From Paenibacillus sp. MAHUQ-63 (GTDB lineage Bacteria; Bacillota; Bacilli; Paenibacillales; NBRC-103111), in NCBI RefSeq assembly GCF_028765165.1, contig NZ_JARADB010000004.1, positions 310,001-374,000 on the forward strand: a DNA stretch of 64,000 nucleotides, given 5' to 3'. The notes under the pieces were generated by a model. That model was not told the origin of the DNA, made no database searches, and saw only the letters and a program-made list of their open reading frames with translations. A program made the translations under genes and the position numbers. The stretch's first letter is position 1. Each line of letters opens with the position of its first letter. Shown here in pieces: positions 24,872 through 34,562 of the stretch.

Positions 24872-27800
24872 ATGAGTAATTTGGCTGATAAACGGAATCG
24901 GTTTGAGCTTTTGATGCAGCAAGCCGAGATTCCAGCCGATATGATGCGCTCATTTTTTGCGGAAGGTTATATCGATCAAGTAGAAATCAGTCGGAAGAAC
25001 CGCGACTGGACGTTTTATTTGGTGAAAAATGAATTGGTGCCTCAGAACATTTACCGCTCTTTCTGCAAAATGATTCAAGAGAAGTTCGCGCAAATTGCGA
25101 AAATTCGGTTTATTTGGAAGTTCGAAGGGGCGGAACCTGCCGCACTCGTGGAGGAGTATTGGACCTTATTCATGGAATGGCTGCAGCGCGAGGTTCCTTC
25201 CATTAACGGCTGGATGGCCAAAGCAAGATTTGAGGTATCGGGTCCAACGCTTTCCTTGATTATGCTGGATGCGATCGGCCTGGAACTGGCGAAGAAGAAA
25301 AATGTCGACACTTATATCAAAGACTTTTTTAACAACTATTTCCAAACGGAATTAAATGTGAAATATGCCATCAGCGATTCCGCCGATATCGAAACGGAAT
25401 ATGAGAAGTTCGCCAAACAGCGGGAGCAGAGCGAGAAGACGATCACGCAAGAAATCATGATGTCGATCGACATGGAAGAGGAAGAATCCTCGCTGCCGGA
25501 CGATTTGAAGCTGGTGATGGGCTATGAAATTAAGGAAGTGCCGACGCCGCTCAAAGATATTCAAGAGGAAGAGAAGAAAATCACGGTGCAAGGTACGGTC
25601 TTCGGCTTGGAAGTCAAGGAGCTCCGCAACGGCAATACGCTCTTTACCTTCAATCTGACGGATTTCACGGATTCGATGGCGATGAAGGTGTTTGCCAAAA
25701 CGAAGGACGACGTGAAGATCATGAGCCTGCTGCAGAACGGTACCTGGATTAGAGCCAGAGGCAAGGTGGAATATGACCGCTTCATGCAAATTCCCGAGCT
25801 CGTCATGATTCCGAACGATTTGACTGAAGTCATGGCGCCTAAGGACCGGATGGACGATGCGGAAGAGAAACGCGTGGAGTTTCATCTGCACACAACGATG
25901 AGTACGATGGATGCGTTAACGCCTGTTGACCAATACGTGAAGATGGCGGCCAAATGGGGTCACAAAGCGATTGCGATCACGGATCACAGCAATATTCAAT
26001 GCTTCCCGGACGCCGGCAAGGCCGCGAAGAAGCATGGCATCAAAGTGATTTACGGCGTTGAAGCGAATGTGGTGAACGACTCCGTGCCGATCGTCATGAA
26101 TGCGGTCAATATCGAGATGAAAGAGGCGACCTATGTCATCTTCGACGTGGAGACGACGGGGTTGTCCGTTACGAACAACCGCATCATCGAGCTTGCAGGC
26201 GTGAAAATGCAGGACGGCAAAGAAATCGACCGGTTCGCAACGTTCATTAACCCGCATGAGAAGATTCCTTATAACATTCAGCAATTGACGAATATTACGG
26301 ACGATATGGTTGTCGGTGCACCTGACATCGAGGAGGAGCTTCCGAAGTTCGTGGAGTTCGTCGGCGATGCCGTGCTCGTTGCCCATAACGCCCGTTTCGA
26401 TATGGGCTTCCTCCAAGCGAATTTGAAGCGAATGGGATTGCCCGAAGTAACGAATCCGGTGTTGGATACGCTCGAACTGGCGAGATTCTTATTCCCGGCT
26501 ATGAAAAATCATCGTCTTAACACGCTGTCAGACAAATTTAAAGTAAGCTTGGACAACCATCACCGCGCGATCGACGATTCCATTGCCTTAGGATTTGTAC
26601 TATATCATTTAATTAACGAGGCGTACGATCGACAAATTACGAGTCTGGCCAAGCTGAACGACTACGTCGGCAAAGATTTGTCGAATCAGCGGCCGTTCCA
26701 CTGCTGTGTGTATGCGTTGAATGCCGTAGGCAAAAAGAACTTATTCAAACTTATATCCTTATCCCATACTACTTATCTGCAAAAGTCGGCGACGATTCCG
26801 AAGAGCGTGCTTGTTGAACTGAGGGAAGGTCTGCTTATTACTTCCGGCTGTGAGAAAGGTGAATTCTTCGAAGCGGTTCTGAACAAATCCATCGAGGAAG
26901 CCGAACAAGTCGCAGAGTTCTACGACATTCTGGAAATTCAACCGGTCAGCTATAATATGCACCTGGTCGATAAGGAGCTTGTCGGCAGCGAAGAAGATTT
27001 GCGCAATGCCGTTAGACGCGTCTGCGAGATCGGCTACAAGACGGGCAAGCCGGTCATCGCCACAGGGAACGTGCATTATCTGCACCCGCGCGAGAAAATG
27101 TGCCGGGACATAACGATTCACGGGATTACCGGCTTCAGCCCGCTCAAATCGATGAAGAAGCCGGACGCTCATTTCCGTACGACCAAAGAGATGCTGGAGG
27201 AGTTTAAGTTCCTGGGCGAAGAGAAAGCGCTCGAAGTCGTCGTTCGCAATACGAATGAGCTGGCAGACCGCTTCGAAGTGATCGAGCTGTTCCCGGACAA
27301 GCTGTTCACGCCGATCATCGATGGAGCTGACGAAGAAATCCGGAATACTTGTTATACGACAGCCAAAAATATTTATGGGGATGAACTGCCTGAGGTCATC
27401 GTTGCCCGGTTGGAGAAGGAGCTTGTGCCGATTATTAAATACGGGTTCTCCGCCAACTATTTGATTTCCGAGCGACTGGTGAAGAAATCCAATGCCGACG
27501 GCTATCTTGTAGGCTCGAGGGGATCGGTTGGTTCATCGGTCGTTGCGATGATGCTCGGCATCTCCGAGGTGAATCCGCTGCCGCCTCACTACATTTGCTA
27601 TTCCTGTCAGCACAGCGAATGGTTCTTGGACGGCAGCGTGCCCAGCGGCTTCGATTTGCCGAACAAGGATTGCCCGAATTGCGGCGGAAGTCTCAAAGGC
27701 GACGGCCATGACATTCCGTTCGAAACGTTTCTTGGCTTCAAAGGGGACAAAGTTCCCGATATCGACTTGAACTTTTCCGGTGAATACCAGCCTGTTGCCC

Positions 27801-29179
27801 ATAATTATACGAAAGAAATTTTCGGTGAGAAATGCGTATTCCGTGCGGGAACGATCGGAACCGTCGCCGAGAAAACGGCTTTCGGCTTCGTTAAGAAATA
27901 CGAAGAAGAGTATGGCCATAAGTGGCGTGGTGCCGAGCTGAACAGGTTAGCGGCAGGCTGCACAGGCGTTAAGCGGAGCACGGGTCAGCATCCTGGGGGA
28001 ATCGTAGTCGTCCCTGATTACATGGAAGTAGATGATATTACCCCTGTTCAATACCCGGCGGACGATAAGAATTCGGAATGGAAAACGACGCATTTCGATT
28101 ATCACGCCTTCGACGCCAACCTGCTCAAGCTGGATATTCTCGGGCACGACGATCCGACGATGATGCGGATGCTTCAGGACTTGACGGGTATCGATCCGAC
28201 GACCATTCCGATGAACGATCCCAAAGCGATGAGCATTTTTAATTCAACGGACGCCCTTGGCGTCACGCCGGACCAGATTCGTTCCCCGGTTGCCACCTAC
28301 GGCGTGCCGGAGATGGGAACGAAGTTCGTTCGGCAGATGCTGCAAGAAACGCAGCCGAGCTCCTTTGCGGATTTATTGCAGATCTCCGGATTGTCACACG
28401 GAACAGGCGTTTGGCTCGGCAATGCCCAAGAGCTGATCAAGAAGGGCATCTGTAATATTAAAACCGTTATCGGATGCCGTGACGATATTATGTTGTACTT
28501 AATTTATAAAGCCGGCATGGATGCGGGTCTCGCGTTCAAAATTACGGAAAGCGTACGGAAAGGGAAAGGTTTGACCGACGAGTGGAAGGAAGAGATGAAA
28601 CGCTGCAACGTGCCTGCGTGGTATATCGAGTCCTGTGAGCGAATCGAGTACATGTTCCCCAAAGCGCATGCTGCCGCATATGTTATTTCAGCAGTACGTA
28701 CCGCTTATTTCAAGGTGTATCACCCGATTGCCTATTATGCGACTTATTTCAGCGTTCGTGCGGCGGACTTCGATTTGGACCTGTTGTGCCAAGGTTACGA
28801 CGCCATACTCAAGCGTCTGATCGAGATCGAAGAGAAAGGCTTCCAAGCTACTCCGAAAGAGAAGGCGATGGTCTCCATTCTGGAGATGTCGCTGGAGATG
28901 ACTTCGCGAGGGTTCAGCTTCAAGCCGATCGATATTTATCGTTCGGATGCGACGCGATTCACGATCGACGGCAATTCCTTGATACCGCCATTTGCGGCGA
29001 TGTCGGGGATCGGCGAGAACGCAGCGAAGAATATCGCTGCCGCCAAGGATGATGGCGATTTCCTTTCGATCGAGGACTTCCAGAACCGGTCCAAAGCATC
29101 CAAAACGGTCATCGAGCTTTTGACATCGATGGGGTGCTTCCGCGGATTACCGGAATCCAATCAACTGTCTCTCTTCTAA
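24872..29179 (+). CDS. polC: DNA polymerase III PolC, replicative polymerase with proofreading
   Basis: PolC is the main replicative polymerase of low-GC Gram-positive bacteria. The order is an N-terminal domain, OB fold (about 235-330), and PHP domain (HLHTTMSTMDAL) split by a DEDD exonuclease starting FDVETTGLS, with D425 and E427. The polymerase core follows, including a Cys4 zinc element (CYSC...CPNC) and catalytic D963/D965 in PDIDLNFSGEY. ATG 24872 with GGGGAGG upstream gives 1435 residues, the normal size. A longer frame runs back into proS but has no ribosome site. Confidence 0.99.
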   Translation: MSNLADKRNRFELLMQQAEIPADMMRSFFAEGYIDQVEISRKNRDWTFYLVKNELVPQNIYRSFCKMIQEKFAQIAKIRFIWKFEGAEPAALVEEYWTLFMEWLQREVPSINGWMAKARFEVSGPTLSLIMLDAIGLELAKKKNVDTYIKDFFNNYFQTELNVKYAISDSADIETEYEKFAKQREQSEKTITQEIMMSIDMEEEESSLPDDLKLVMGYEIKEVPTPLKDIQEEEKKITVQGTVFGLEVKELRNGNTLFTFNLTDFTDSMAMKVFAKTKDDVKIMSLLQNGTWIRARGKVEYDRFMQIPELVMIPNDLTEVMAPKDRMDDAEEKRVEFHLHTTMSTMDALTPVDQYVKMAAKWGHKAIAITDHSNIQCFPDAGKAAKKHGIKVIYGVEANVVNDSVPIVMNAVNIEMKEATYVIFDVETTGLSVTNNRIIELAGVKMQDGKEIDRFATFINPHEKIPYNIQQLTNITDDMVVGAPDIEEELPKFVEFVGDAVLVAHNARFDMGFLQANLKRMGLPEVTNPVLDTLELARFLFPAMKNHRLNTLSDKFKVSLDNHHRAIDDSIALGFVLYHLINEAYDRQITSLAKLNDYVGKDLSNQRPFHCCVYALNAVGKKNLFKLISLSHTTYLQKSATIPKSVLVELREGLLITSGCEKGEFFEAVLNKSIEEAEQVAEFYDILEIQPVSYNMHLVDKELVGSEEDLRNAVRRVCEIGYKTGKPVIATGNVHYLHPREKMCRDITIHGITGFSPLKSMKKPDAHFRTTKEMLEEFKFLGEEKALEVVVRNTNELADRFEVIELFPDKLFTPIIDGADEEIRNTCYTTAKNIYGDELPEVIVARLEKELVPIIKYGFSANYLISERLVKKSNADGYLVGSRGSVGSSVVAMMLGISEVNPLPPHYICYSCQHSEWFLDGSVPSGFDLPNKDCPNCGGSLKGDGHDIPFETFLGFKGDKVPDIDLNFSGEYQPVAHNYTKEIFGEKCVFRAGTIGTVAEKTAFGFVKKYEEEYGHKWRGAELNRLAAGCTGVKRSTGQHPGGIVVVPDYMEVDDITPVQYPADDKNSEWKTTHFDYHAFDANLLKLDILGHDDPTMMRMLQDLTGIDPTTIPMNDPKAMSIFNSTDALGVTPDQIRSPVATYGVPEMGTKFVRQMLQETQPSSFADLLQISGLSHGTGVWLGNAQELIKKGICNIKTVIGCRDDIMLYLIYKAGMDAGLAFKITESVRKGKGLTDEWKEEMKRCNVPAWYIESCERIEYMFPKAHAAAYVISAVRTAYFKVYHPIAYYATYFSVRAADFDLDLLCQGYDAILKRLIEIEEKGFQATPKEKAMVSILEMSLEMTSRGFSFKPIDIYRSDATRFTIDGNSLIPPFAAMSGIGENAAKNIAAAKDDGDFLSIEDFQNRSKASKTVIELLTSMGCFRGLPESNQLSLF

Positions 29180-29242
29180 AATGACCAGCTTTTCCATTGG
29201 TATAATCTTAGCTGTCAAGTGAAAAACATTTACAACTTGCTA

Positions 29243-29272
29243 TTGTAATGCAAAGATTGGTTATGGTATAAT
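29243..29272 (+). promoter_or_regulatory. Sigma-A-like promoter for the rimP-nusA-infB operon
   Basis: TTGTAA and a perfect TATAAT are 18 bases apart, and TGG directly before the -10 makes it an extended -10. A second extended TGG-TATAAT occurs upstream at 29198-29206 but has no usable -35. Transcription would start near 29279, giving a leader of about 120 bases. Confidence 0.7.
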
Positions 29273-29308
29273 TTTTCTTGGCAATAATGAGGATATCAGC
29301 TTGTGATC

Positions 29309-29332
29309 AAAGAGTGGGGAAACCCACTCTTT
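29309..29332 (+). promoter_or_regulatory. rimP leader hairpin with GAAA tetraloop
   Basis: AAAGAGTGGG pairs perfectly with CCCACTCTTT (10 bp) around a GAAA tetraloop. It is followed by ACATTTT, an interrupted T-rich tract, so it may work as an attenuator. It lies in the leader of the nusA operon. A rimP leader RNA has been predicted in Firmicutes; whether this is that element cannot be settled here. Confidence 0.6.
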
Positions 29333-29400
29333 ACATTTTGATATAGGACTTTTCGGTATGAAATAAGGGGAAAGTCAAATTTTAGGAGGTACATGTATCT

Positions 29401-29865
29401 GTGGTTACACAAGCGCATATCAAATCCGTCATAGAGGACATGCTGAAAGACTACATGGAACAAAATGGATTTGAACTCGTGGATGTCGAGTATGTCAAAG
29501 AGGGCAGCAATTGGTTCCTTCGCGTGTATGCGGACAAAGAAGGCGGAATTGATATAGATGATTGCGGCCGCATCAGTGAGTTTCTGAGTACTCAATTGGA
29601 TCAGAAAGATCCGATCCCTGATGCTTATTTCTTGGAAGTATCTTCACCTGGCGCAGAGCGTCCGCTTAAGAAAGTTCAAGATTACTATAAGGCTGTAAAT
29701 TCCCACGTCTTTGTAACGACCTATGAGCAAATCGAAGGTGCCAAGGAATTTGAAGGATTATTGCTCTCATTTGACGAACAAGATCTGGTAATTGAAATTG
29801 GCAAGAAGAAAGTAACGATTCCGTTCACTAAGGTAGCAAGCGCTCGTCTCGCTATCGTCTTTTAG
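29401..29865 (+). CDS. rimP: RimP, 30S ribosome maturation factor
   Basis: RimP assists 30S assembly around S12. The 154 residues show the two-domain family pattern: LVDVEYVKEGSNWFLRVY with IDIDDCGRISE, then YFLEVSSPGAERPL, and a C-terminal SH3-like domain ending in ASARLAIVF. The GTG start has TAGGAGG upstream. It leads the operon with nusA, the standard arrangement. Confidence 0.98.
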   Translation: MVTQAHIKSVIEDMLKDYMEQNGFELVDVEYVKEGSNWFLRVYADKEGGIDIDDCGRISEFLSTQLDQKDPIPDAYFLEVSSPGAERPLKKVQDYYKAVNSHVFVTTYEQIEGAKEFEGLLLSFDEQDLVIEIGKKKVTIPFTKVASARLAIVF

Positions 29866-29901
29866 TGACCGGTATTTATTGAAAGGGGGGACTCAGTTCA
29901 A

Positions 29902-30999
29902 ATGAACACGGATTTTATCGAAGCGCTGTCCGAGATTGAACGCGAAAAGGGTATCTCAAAGGAGTTACTGATTGATGCAATTGAGGCAGCGATGATCTCA
30001 AGCTATAAACGCAATTTCAACACCGCACAGAATGTGCGCGTAGATATCAATCGTCATACTGGCCTCATTAAGGTATTTGCCCGCAAAACCGTAACTGAGG
30101 AAGTGCTTGACCCAAGATTGGAAATCTCGCTGCACGCATCGCGTGAGATCAATCCGAATTACCAATTGGATGATATCGTTGAAATTGAAGTTACGCCTCG
30201 CGATTTCGGACGAATTGCCGCTCAAACGGCGAAACAAGTCGTGACGCAGCGCATTCGCGAAGCGGAGCGCGGTTTGATTTACAACGCTTTTATCGACAAA
30301 GAAGAAGATATCGTTACGGGGATTCTTCAGCGTCAAGATCAGCGTAATATTTATGTGGACTTGGGCAAGGTTGAGGCAGTGCTGCCTTTGACAGAGTTGA
30401 TGCCGACCGATAAGTTCAAGCAGGGCGACCGCATCAAAGCGTATATTACGAAGGTGGAGAACACGACCAAAGGGCCGCAAATCATTTTGTCCAGAACGCA
30501 CCCTGGTCTTCTTAAACGTCTGTTCGAGCTGGAAGTTCCGGAAATTTTCGACGGTGTGGTGGAGATTCGTTCGGTTGCCCGTGAAGCGGGATTCCGCTCC
30601 AAGATCGCGGTTCATTCCCGCAATCCGGAAGTCGATCCTGTAGGCTCCTGCGTAGGACCTAAAGGGCTTCGCGTCCAAACGATCGTAACCGAGCTTCGCG
30701 GCGAGAAAATCGACATCGTTCGTTGGATGGAAAGCGTTGAGGAATATGTGGCGAATGCGCTTAGTCCTTCCAAAGTGCTTGAAGTCCAAATTCATGAAAA
30801 TGAGAAAATGGCGCGCGTCATCGTGCCGGACTACCAGCTTTCTCTGGCGATCGGGATCAAAGGGCAGAATGCCCGCCTGGCAGCCAAGTTGACCGGCTGG
30901 AAAATTGACATTAAGAGTGAAACACAAGCGGAGCAAGAATTTGGCCGAGTGAAAACTTATACAGAAGAAATGCATCAAGATTCAGTCTCCATCGATTAA
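29902..30999 (+). CDS. nusA: NusA, transcription elongation/termination factor
   Basis: NusA binds RNA polymerase and nascent RNA to control pausing, termination and attenuation. The order is the N-terminal polymerase-binding domain (residues 1-125), S1 domain (about 130-200), then KH1 and KH2, with GSCVGPKGLRVQTI and AIGIKGQNARLAAKLTGW. 365 residues is the short form without C-terminal acidic repeats, as in Firmicutes. The ATG follows a G-rich ribosome site (GGGGGGA). The end is followed by rnpM after about 30 bases. Confidence 0.98.
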   Translation: MNTDFIEALSEIEREKGISKELLIDAIEAAMISSYKRNFNTAQNVRVDINRHTGLIKVFARKTVTEEVLDPRLEISLHASREINPNYQLDDIVEIEVTPRDFGRIAAQTAKQVVTQRIREAERGLIYNAFIDKEEDIVTGILQRQDQRNIYVDLGKVEAVLPLTELMPTDKFKQGDRIKAYITKVENTTKGPQIILSRTHPGLLKRLFELEVPEIFDGVVEIRSVAREAGFRSKIAVHSRNPEVDPVGSCVGPKGLRVQTIVTELRGEKIDIVRWMESVEEYVANALSPSKVLEVQIHENEKMARVIVPDYQLSLAIGIKGQNARLAAKLTGWKIDIKSETQAEQEFGRVKTYTEEMHQDSVSID

Positions 31000-31029
31000 G
31001 TTTTTGTTTGAAAGCAAGGGGTGATCGGA

Positions 31030-31344
31030 ATGAAGCAGAGAAAAGTCCCTCTGAGAAAATGCGTGGCCTGCCAGGAAATGATGCCGAAGAGGGAGTTGAT
31101 CCGCGTCGTCAAAACGCCTGAGGATGACATTCTCATTGATCTTAAGGGGAAGAAATCCGGGCGCGGTGCCTACTTATGCGGGAAAGTTTCTTGTTTTAAA
31201 TTGGCAAAGAAAAGCAAAGCCTTGGATCGAGCACTTAAGCATGCCGTTAGCGCCGATATTTATGACCAATTGGAGCAAGATTTCATTCGCGTCGAAGATG
31301 AGTTCCTCTCTTCCAAAGAGGAGGAATCCGATGATGAATCCTAA
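31030..31344 (+). CDS. rnpM: RnpM (YlxR), RNA-binding protein linked to RNase P
   Basis: A 104-residue YlxR-family protein (DUF448), found after nusA in most Firmicutes and recently linked to RNase P modulation in B. subtilis. It shows RKCVACQEM at the N-terminus and the signature GRGAYLC, with KALDRALK after it. ATG 31030 is preferred because AAGGGGTGAT lies just upstream. GTG 31021 overlaps this site. It overlaps the next gene, whose ribosome site AGGAGGA lies within its end. Confidence 0.95.
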   Translation: MKQRKVPLRKCVACQEMMPKRELIRVVKTPEDDILIDLKGKKSGRGAYLCGKVSCFKLAKKSKALDRALKHAVSADIYDQLEQDFIRVEDEFLSSKEEESDDES

Positions 31345-31663
31345 ATTTTCATCCCAATTAGGTCTGGCGATGCGGGCGGGGAAGCTTGTTACCGGCGATG
31401 AAGGAGTTTTCAAAGCCATTCGTTCGGGAGAAGCCAAACTTGTCATTATGGCGAAGGACGCTTCGGCTAATACACGTAAGAAATTTCAGGACAAATGCCA
31501 GTTCTATGGGGTTTCACTCATGGAAATTGGATCGAAATATGAATTGGGCCGCAGCATTGGAAAAGAGATGCGTGTCACCATAGGTGTATTGGACGGAGGC
31601 TTCGCACAGATGCTGCAGAAAAGTCAAGAAAATCCTGCGGAGGTGGAACATATTGACCAATAA
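31331..31663 (+). CDS. ylxQ: YlxQ, L7Ae-family RNA-binding protein
   Basis: A 110-residue L7Ae/L30e/Gadd45-fold protein predicted to bind kink-turn RNA. The pattern SQLGLAMRAGKLVTGDEGV, then KLVIMAKDASANTRKKF, matches the family. ATG 31331 has AGGAGGA at good spacing; a second ATG follows at once. It overlaps rnpM by 14 bases and infB by 11, a compact rnpM-ylxQ-infB order seen throughout Firmicutes. Confidence 0.95.
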   Translation: MMNPKFSSQLGLAMRAGKLVTGDEGVFKAIRSGEAKLVIMAKDASANTRKKFQDKCQFYGVSLMEIGSKYELGRSIGKEMRVTIGVLDGGFAQMLQKSQENPAEVEHIDQ

Positions 31664-34556
31664 ACAACAAGATAATAAAGACAAAACGCGCGTATACGAA
31701 TACGCCAAACAGCTTAATATGAGCAGTAAAGAGATTATAACTATTCTTAAACGTTTGAATATCCCAGTTAACAATCATATGAGTGTAATGGAAAATGACG
31801 CGGTTAGTTCCGTTGAAAAATTTTTCCGTGATATAAAAGCAAATGCGGCTGCCAAACGAGCAGCTACGGACGGAGGAAATGTGAATTCATCGACGACGAA
31901 TCAGAATCCTGCAACGCAGGCTCCAGCACAAGAGAATAAAGGTGCAGCAACGGGGGCTTCCAAGCCTGTTGCTTCCTCAGAACAATTAGCCAACCAAACG
32001 AATAATGGTGCAGCTGCACCGGCTCAATCGAATTCAACATCGCCGAATACGAATCGTTCTTCCCAGCCACAACGTGACGGTCGTTCCGGCGGTCAGGGTC
32101 AAGGCTCTTATCAAGGCGGCGGACGTTCCGGCGGTCAAGGCCAAGGCGGACAACGTTCCGGCTATCAAGGCTCCAACTCCGGCAGCGGACGTCCAAGCGG
32201 CCAAGGCCAGGGCGGCCAGCGCTCCGGCTATCAAGGCTCCAATTCTGGCGGCGGACGTCCAGGCGGTCAAGGTCAAGGTCAAGGCGGCCAGCGTTCCGGC
32301 GACAGACCTCCTTTCCGCTCGAATGACAGCCGTCCAGGCGGATCTTCCGGCGGTTACAACAATCAACGTCCAGGCGGTCAAGGCCAAGGCGGCGCTCCTC
32401 GCAGCAACAACAATTTCGCTGCATCCCGTCCGAATCCGGGCGCAGGCGCACCGGCTGCCGGCGGATCTAACCTGAGCGGCAACCGTTCGCAAGGGCCGAG
32501 CGGCAACCGCAATACAGGTCCAGGCCGTCCTAACAAACCGTATGACAACCGCAATAACCAAAGTGGAAGACCGGTCATTCAAGAAGCGAAGCCGCAGTTC
32601 CACGTTGGAGCTTCAGCGGCCGAGTTGGATGATGCGGCAGCGAAGGCTGGCGTAATCACAACGAAGAAATCGAAGCCGACGCCAAAGCGCTTCGACGATA
32701 ACCGCTCCGGGGGAAATCGCGGACCAGGTAACAGAGGCAATCAACGCGGCAACAACAGAGGCAGATACCAACAGGAAACGGTCAAGAAAGAGAAAATCGA
32801 TAACACACCTAAGAAAATCATCGTCCGCGGCAGCATGACCGTCGGTGAAACGGCGAAATTGCTCCACAAAGATGCTTCCGAGGTTATCAAAAAGCTGCTG
32901 TTCCTGGGAACAATGGCAACCATTAACCAAGAGCTTGATCTGGATACGATCCAATTGATCGCAACCGAGTTCGGCGTTGAGGTTGAAATTAAAATCAAAG
33001 TCGAAGAAGATAACTTCGAGACTTTCGAAGAGATCGACGATGCGGCAGATCTGCTTGAGCGTCCGCCTGTTGTTACGATCATGGGTCACGTCGATCACGG
33101 TAAAACGACGTTGCTCGATGCCATTCGTAAAACTAGCGTAACCGAAGGTGAAGCGGGCGGTATTACGCAGCACATCGGGGCGTACCAAGTTGAAGTTAAC
33201 CAGAAGAAAATCACGTTCCTGGATACACCGGGTCACGAAGCGTTCACAACCATGCGTGCCCGCGGTGCACAAGTAACGGATATTACAATTATTGTCGTTG
33301 CAGCCGATGACGGCGTTATGCCACAAACGGTAGAGGCGATCTCCCATGCCAAAGCGGCAGGTGTTCCGATCATCGTCGCAGTGAACAAAATCGATAAAGA
33401 AGGCGCAAATCCAGACCAAATCAAACAAGCTCTTACCGCTTATGAATTGGTTCCGGAGGAGTGGGGCGGCGATACGATTTTCTGCGAAATTTCCGCGAAG
33501 CAGCGCATCGGACTTGAGAATCTCTTAGAGATGATCTTGCTCGTAGCGGAAGTTCAAGAATACAAAGCTAACCCGAACAAGCGTGCAAGAGGTACTGTCA
33601 TCGAAGCCGAGCTGGACAAAGGCAGAGGTCCGGTGGCTCGCGTTCTGATTCAGCACGGTACTTTGAAGGTTGGAGACAGCTTCGTAGCGGGTGTTCACTT
33701 CGGTCGGATCAGAGCGATGGTCAACGACAAAGGCAAACGCTTGAAAGAAGCGGGTCCTTCAACACCGGTTGAGATTACGGGTCTGACCGACGTTCCTCAA
33801 GCTGGAGATCCATTCTTGGTGTACGAAGATGAGCGTAAAGCTAGAGACATCGCTGAGCGCCGCGCAATTGCATTGCGTCAATCCGAGATGACGGCGAATT
33901 CGCGCGTTACATTGGATGACCTCTTCAAGCACATCAAAGACGGCGAAATCAAAGATCTGAACGTCATCATCAAAGGGGACGTTCAAGGCTCTGTAGAAGC
34001 ATTGAAGAGCTCCCTCGAGAAGATCGAAGTGGAAGGCGTTCGCGTCAAAATCCTGCATAACGGTGTAGGTGCGATTACGGAGTCCGATATCATTCTGGCT
34101 TCCGCATCCAACGCGATTATTATCGGATTCAACGTACGTCCAGAACCGGCTGCGAAATCTACGGCTGATCAAGAGAAAGTCGACATTCGTCTGCACAACA
34201 TCATCTACAACGTCATTGAAGAAATCGAGCAGGCCATGAAAGGTATGCTGGATCCAATCTTCAAAGAAGTGCTGCTTGGCCAAGCCGAAGTCCGGAACGT
34301 ATTCAAAATTACGGGTTCAGGAACGATTGCCGGTTGTATGGTCACATCGGGCAAAATTGCTCGTAATGCGCAAACACGCTTGATCCGCAGCGGTATTGTT
34401 GTCCATGAAGGCAAAATCGATTCCTTGAAACGATTCAAAGATGACCAAAAAGAAGTGGCCCAAGGTTACGAATGTGGTATATCTCTGGAGCGTTATCATG
34501 ATATTAAAGAGGGCGACATTATTGAAGCCTTCATCATGGAGTCCGTTGAGAGGTGA
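31653..34556 (+). CDS. infB: Translation initiation factor IF-2 with enlarged Gly/Gln/Arg linker
   Basis: IF-2 is the GTPase that brings initiator tRNA to the ribosome. An IF2_N domain (residues 1-60) is followed by a disordered region (about 75-375) with Gly-Gln-rich repeats. A second IF2_N domain follows, then the GTPase domain with GHVDHGKT at 478-485, DTPGHEAF and NKID, and domains II-IV. It is 967 residues against about 716 in B. subtilis, the excess being the linker. TTG 31653 is chosen: GGAGGTG ends 7 bases upstream, and the start overlaps ylxQ. Confidence 0.98.
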   Translation: MTNKQQDNKDKTRVYEYAKQLNMSSKEIITILKRLNIPVNNHMSVMENDAVSSVEKFFRDIKANAAAKRAATDGGNVNSSTTNQNPATQAPAQENKGAATGASKPVASSEQLANQTNNGAAAPAQSNSTSPNTNRSSQPQRDGRSGGQGQGSYQGGGRSGGQGQGGQRSGYQGSNSGSGRPSGQGQGGQRSGYQGSNSGGGRPGGQGQGQGGQRSGDRPPFRSNDSRPGGSSGGYNNQRPGGQGQGGAPRSNNNFAASRPNPGAGAPAAGGSNLSGNRSQGPSGNRNTGPGRPNKPYDNRNNQSGRPVIQEAKPQFHVGASAAELDDAAAKAGVITTKKSKPTPKRFDDNRSGGNRGPGNRGNQRGNNRGRYQQETVKKEKIDNTPKKIIVRGSMTVGETAKLLHKDASEVIKKLLFLGTMATINQELDLDTIQLIATEFGVEVEIKIKVEEDNFETFEEIDDAADLLERPPVVTIMGHVDHGKTTLLDAIRKTSVTEGEAGGITQHIGAYQVEVNQKKITFLDTPGHEAFTTMRARGAQVTDITIIVVAADDGVMPQTVEAISHAKAAGVPIIVAVNKIDKEGANPDQIKQALTAYELVPEEWGGDTIFCEISAKQRIGLENLLEMILLVAEVQEYKANPNKRARGTVIEAELDKGRGPVARVLIQHGTLKVGDSFVAGVHFGRIRAMVNDKGKRLKEAGPSTPVEITGLTDVPQAGDPFLVYEDERKARDIAERRAIALRQSEMTANSRVTLDDLFKHIKDGEIKDLNVIIKGDVQGSVEALKSSLEKIEVEGVRVKILHNGVGAITESDIILASASNAIIIGFNVRPEPAAKSTADQEKVDIRLHNIIYNVIEEIEQAMKGMLDPIFKEVLLGQAEVRNVFKITGSGTIAGCMVTSGKIARNAQTRLIRSGIVVHEGKIDSLKRFKDDQKEVAQGYECGISLERYHDIKEGDIIEAFIMESVER
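32086..32410 (+). repeat. Low-complexity tandem repeat region inside infB
   Basis: The stretch encodes repeats rich in Gly, Gln, Arg and Ser. The clearest unit, encoding RSGYQGSNSGxGRP plus GQGQGGQ, recurs at a 66-base spacing (for example from 32157 and 32223), with a partial third copy. The reading frame is kept throughout. Confidence 0.8.
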
Positions 34557-34562
34557 TAACAA

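Noticed and set aside
29998..30978. 326-codon minus-strand frame opposite nusA
   Set aside because: Antisense shadow of a certain gene, without ribosome site or family likeness.
32034..32603. Long minus-strand frames opposite the infB linker
   Set aside because: They mirror the repetitive GC-rich linker. Composition is low-complexity and there is no start site; infB is certain.
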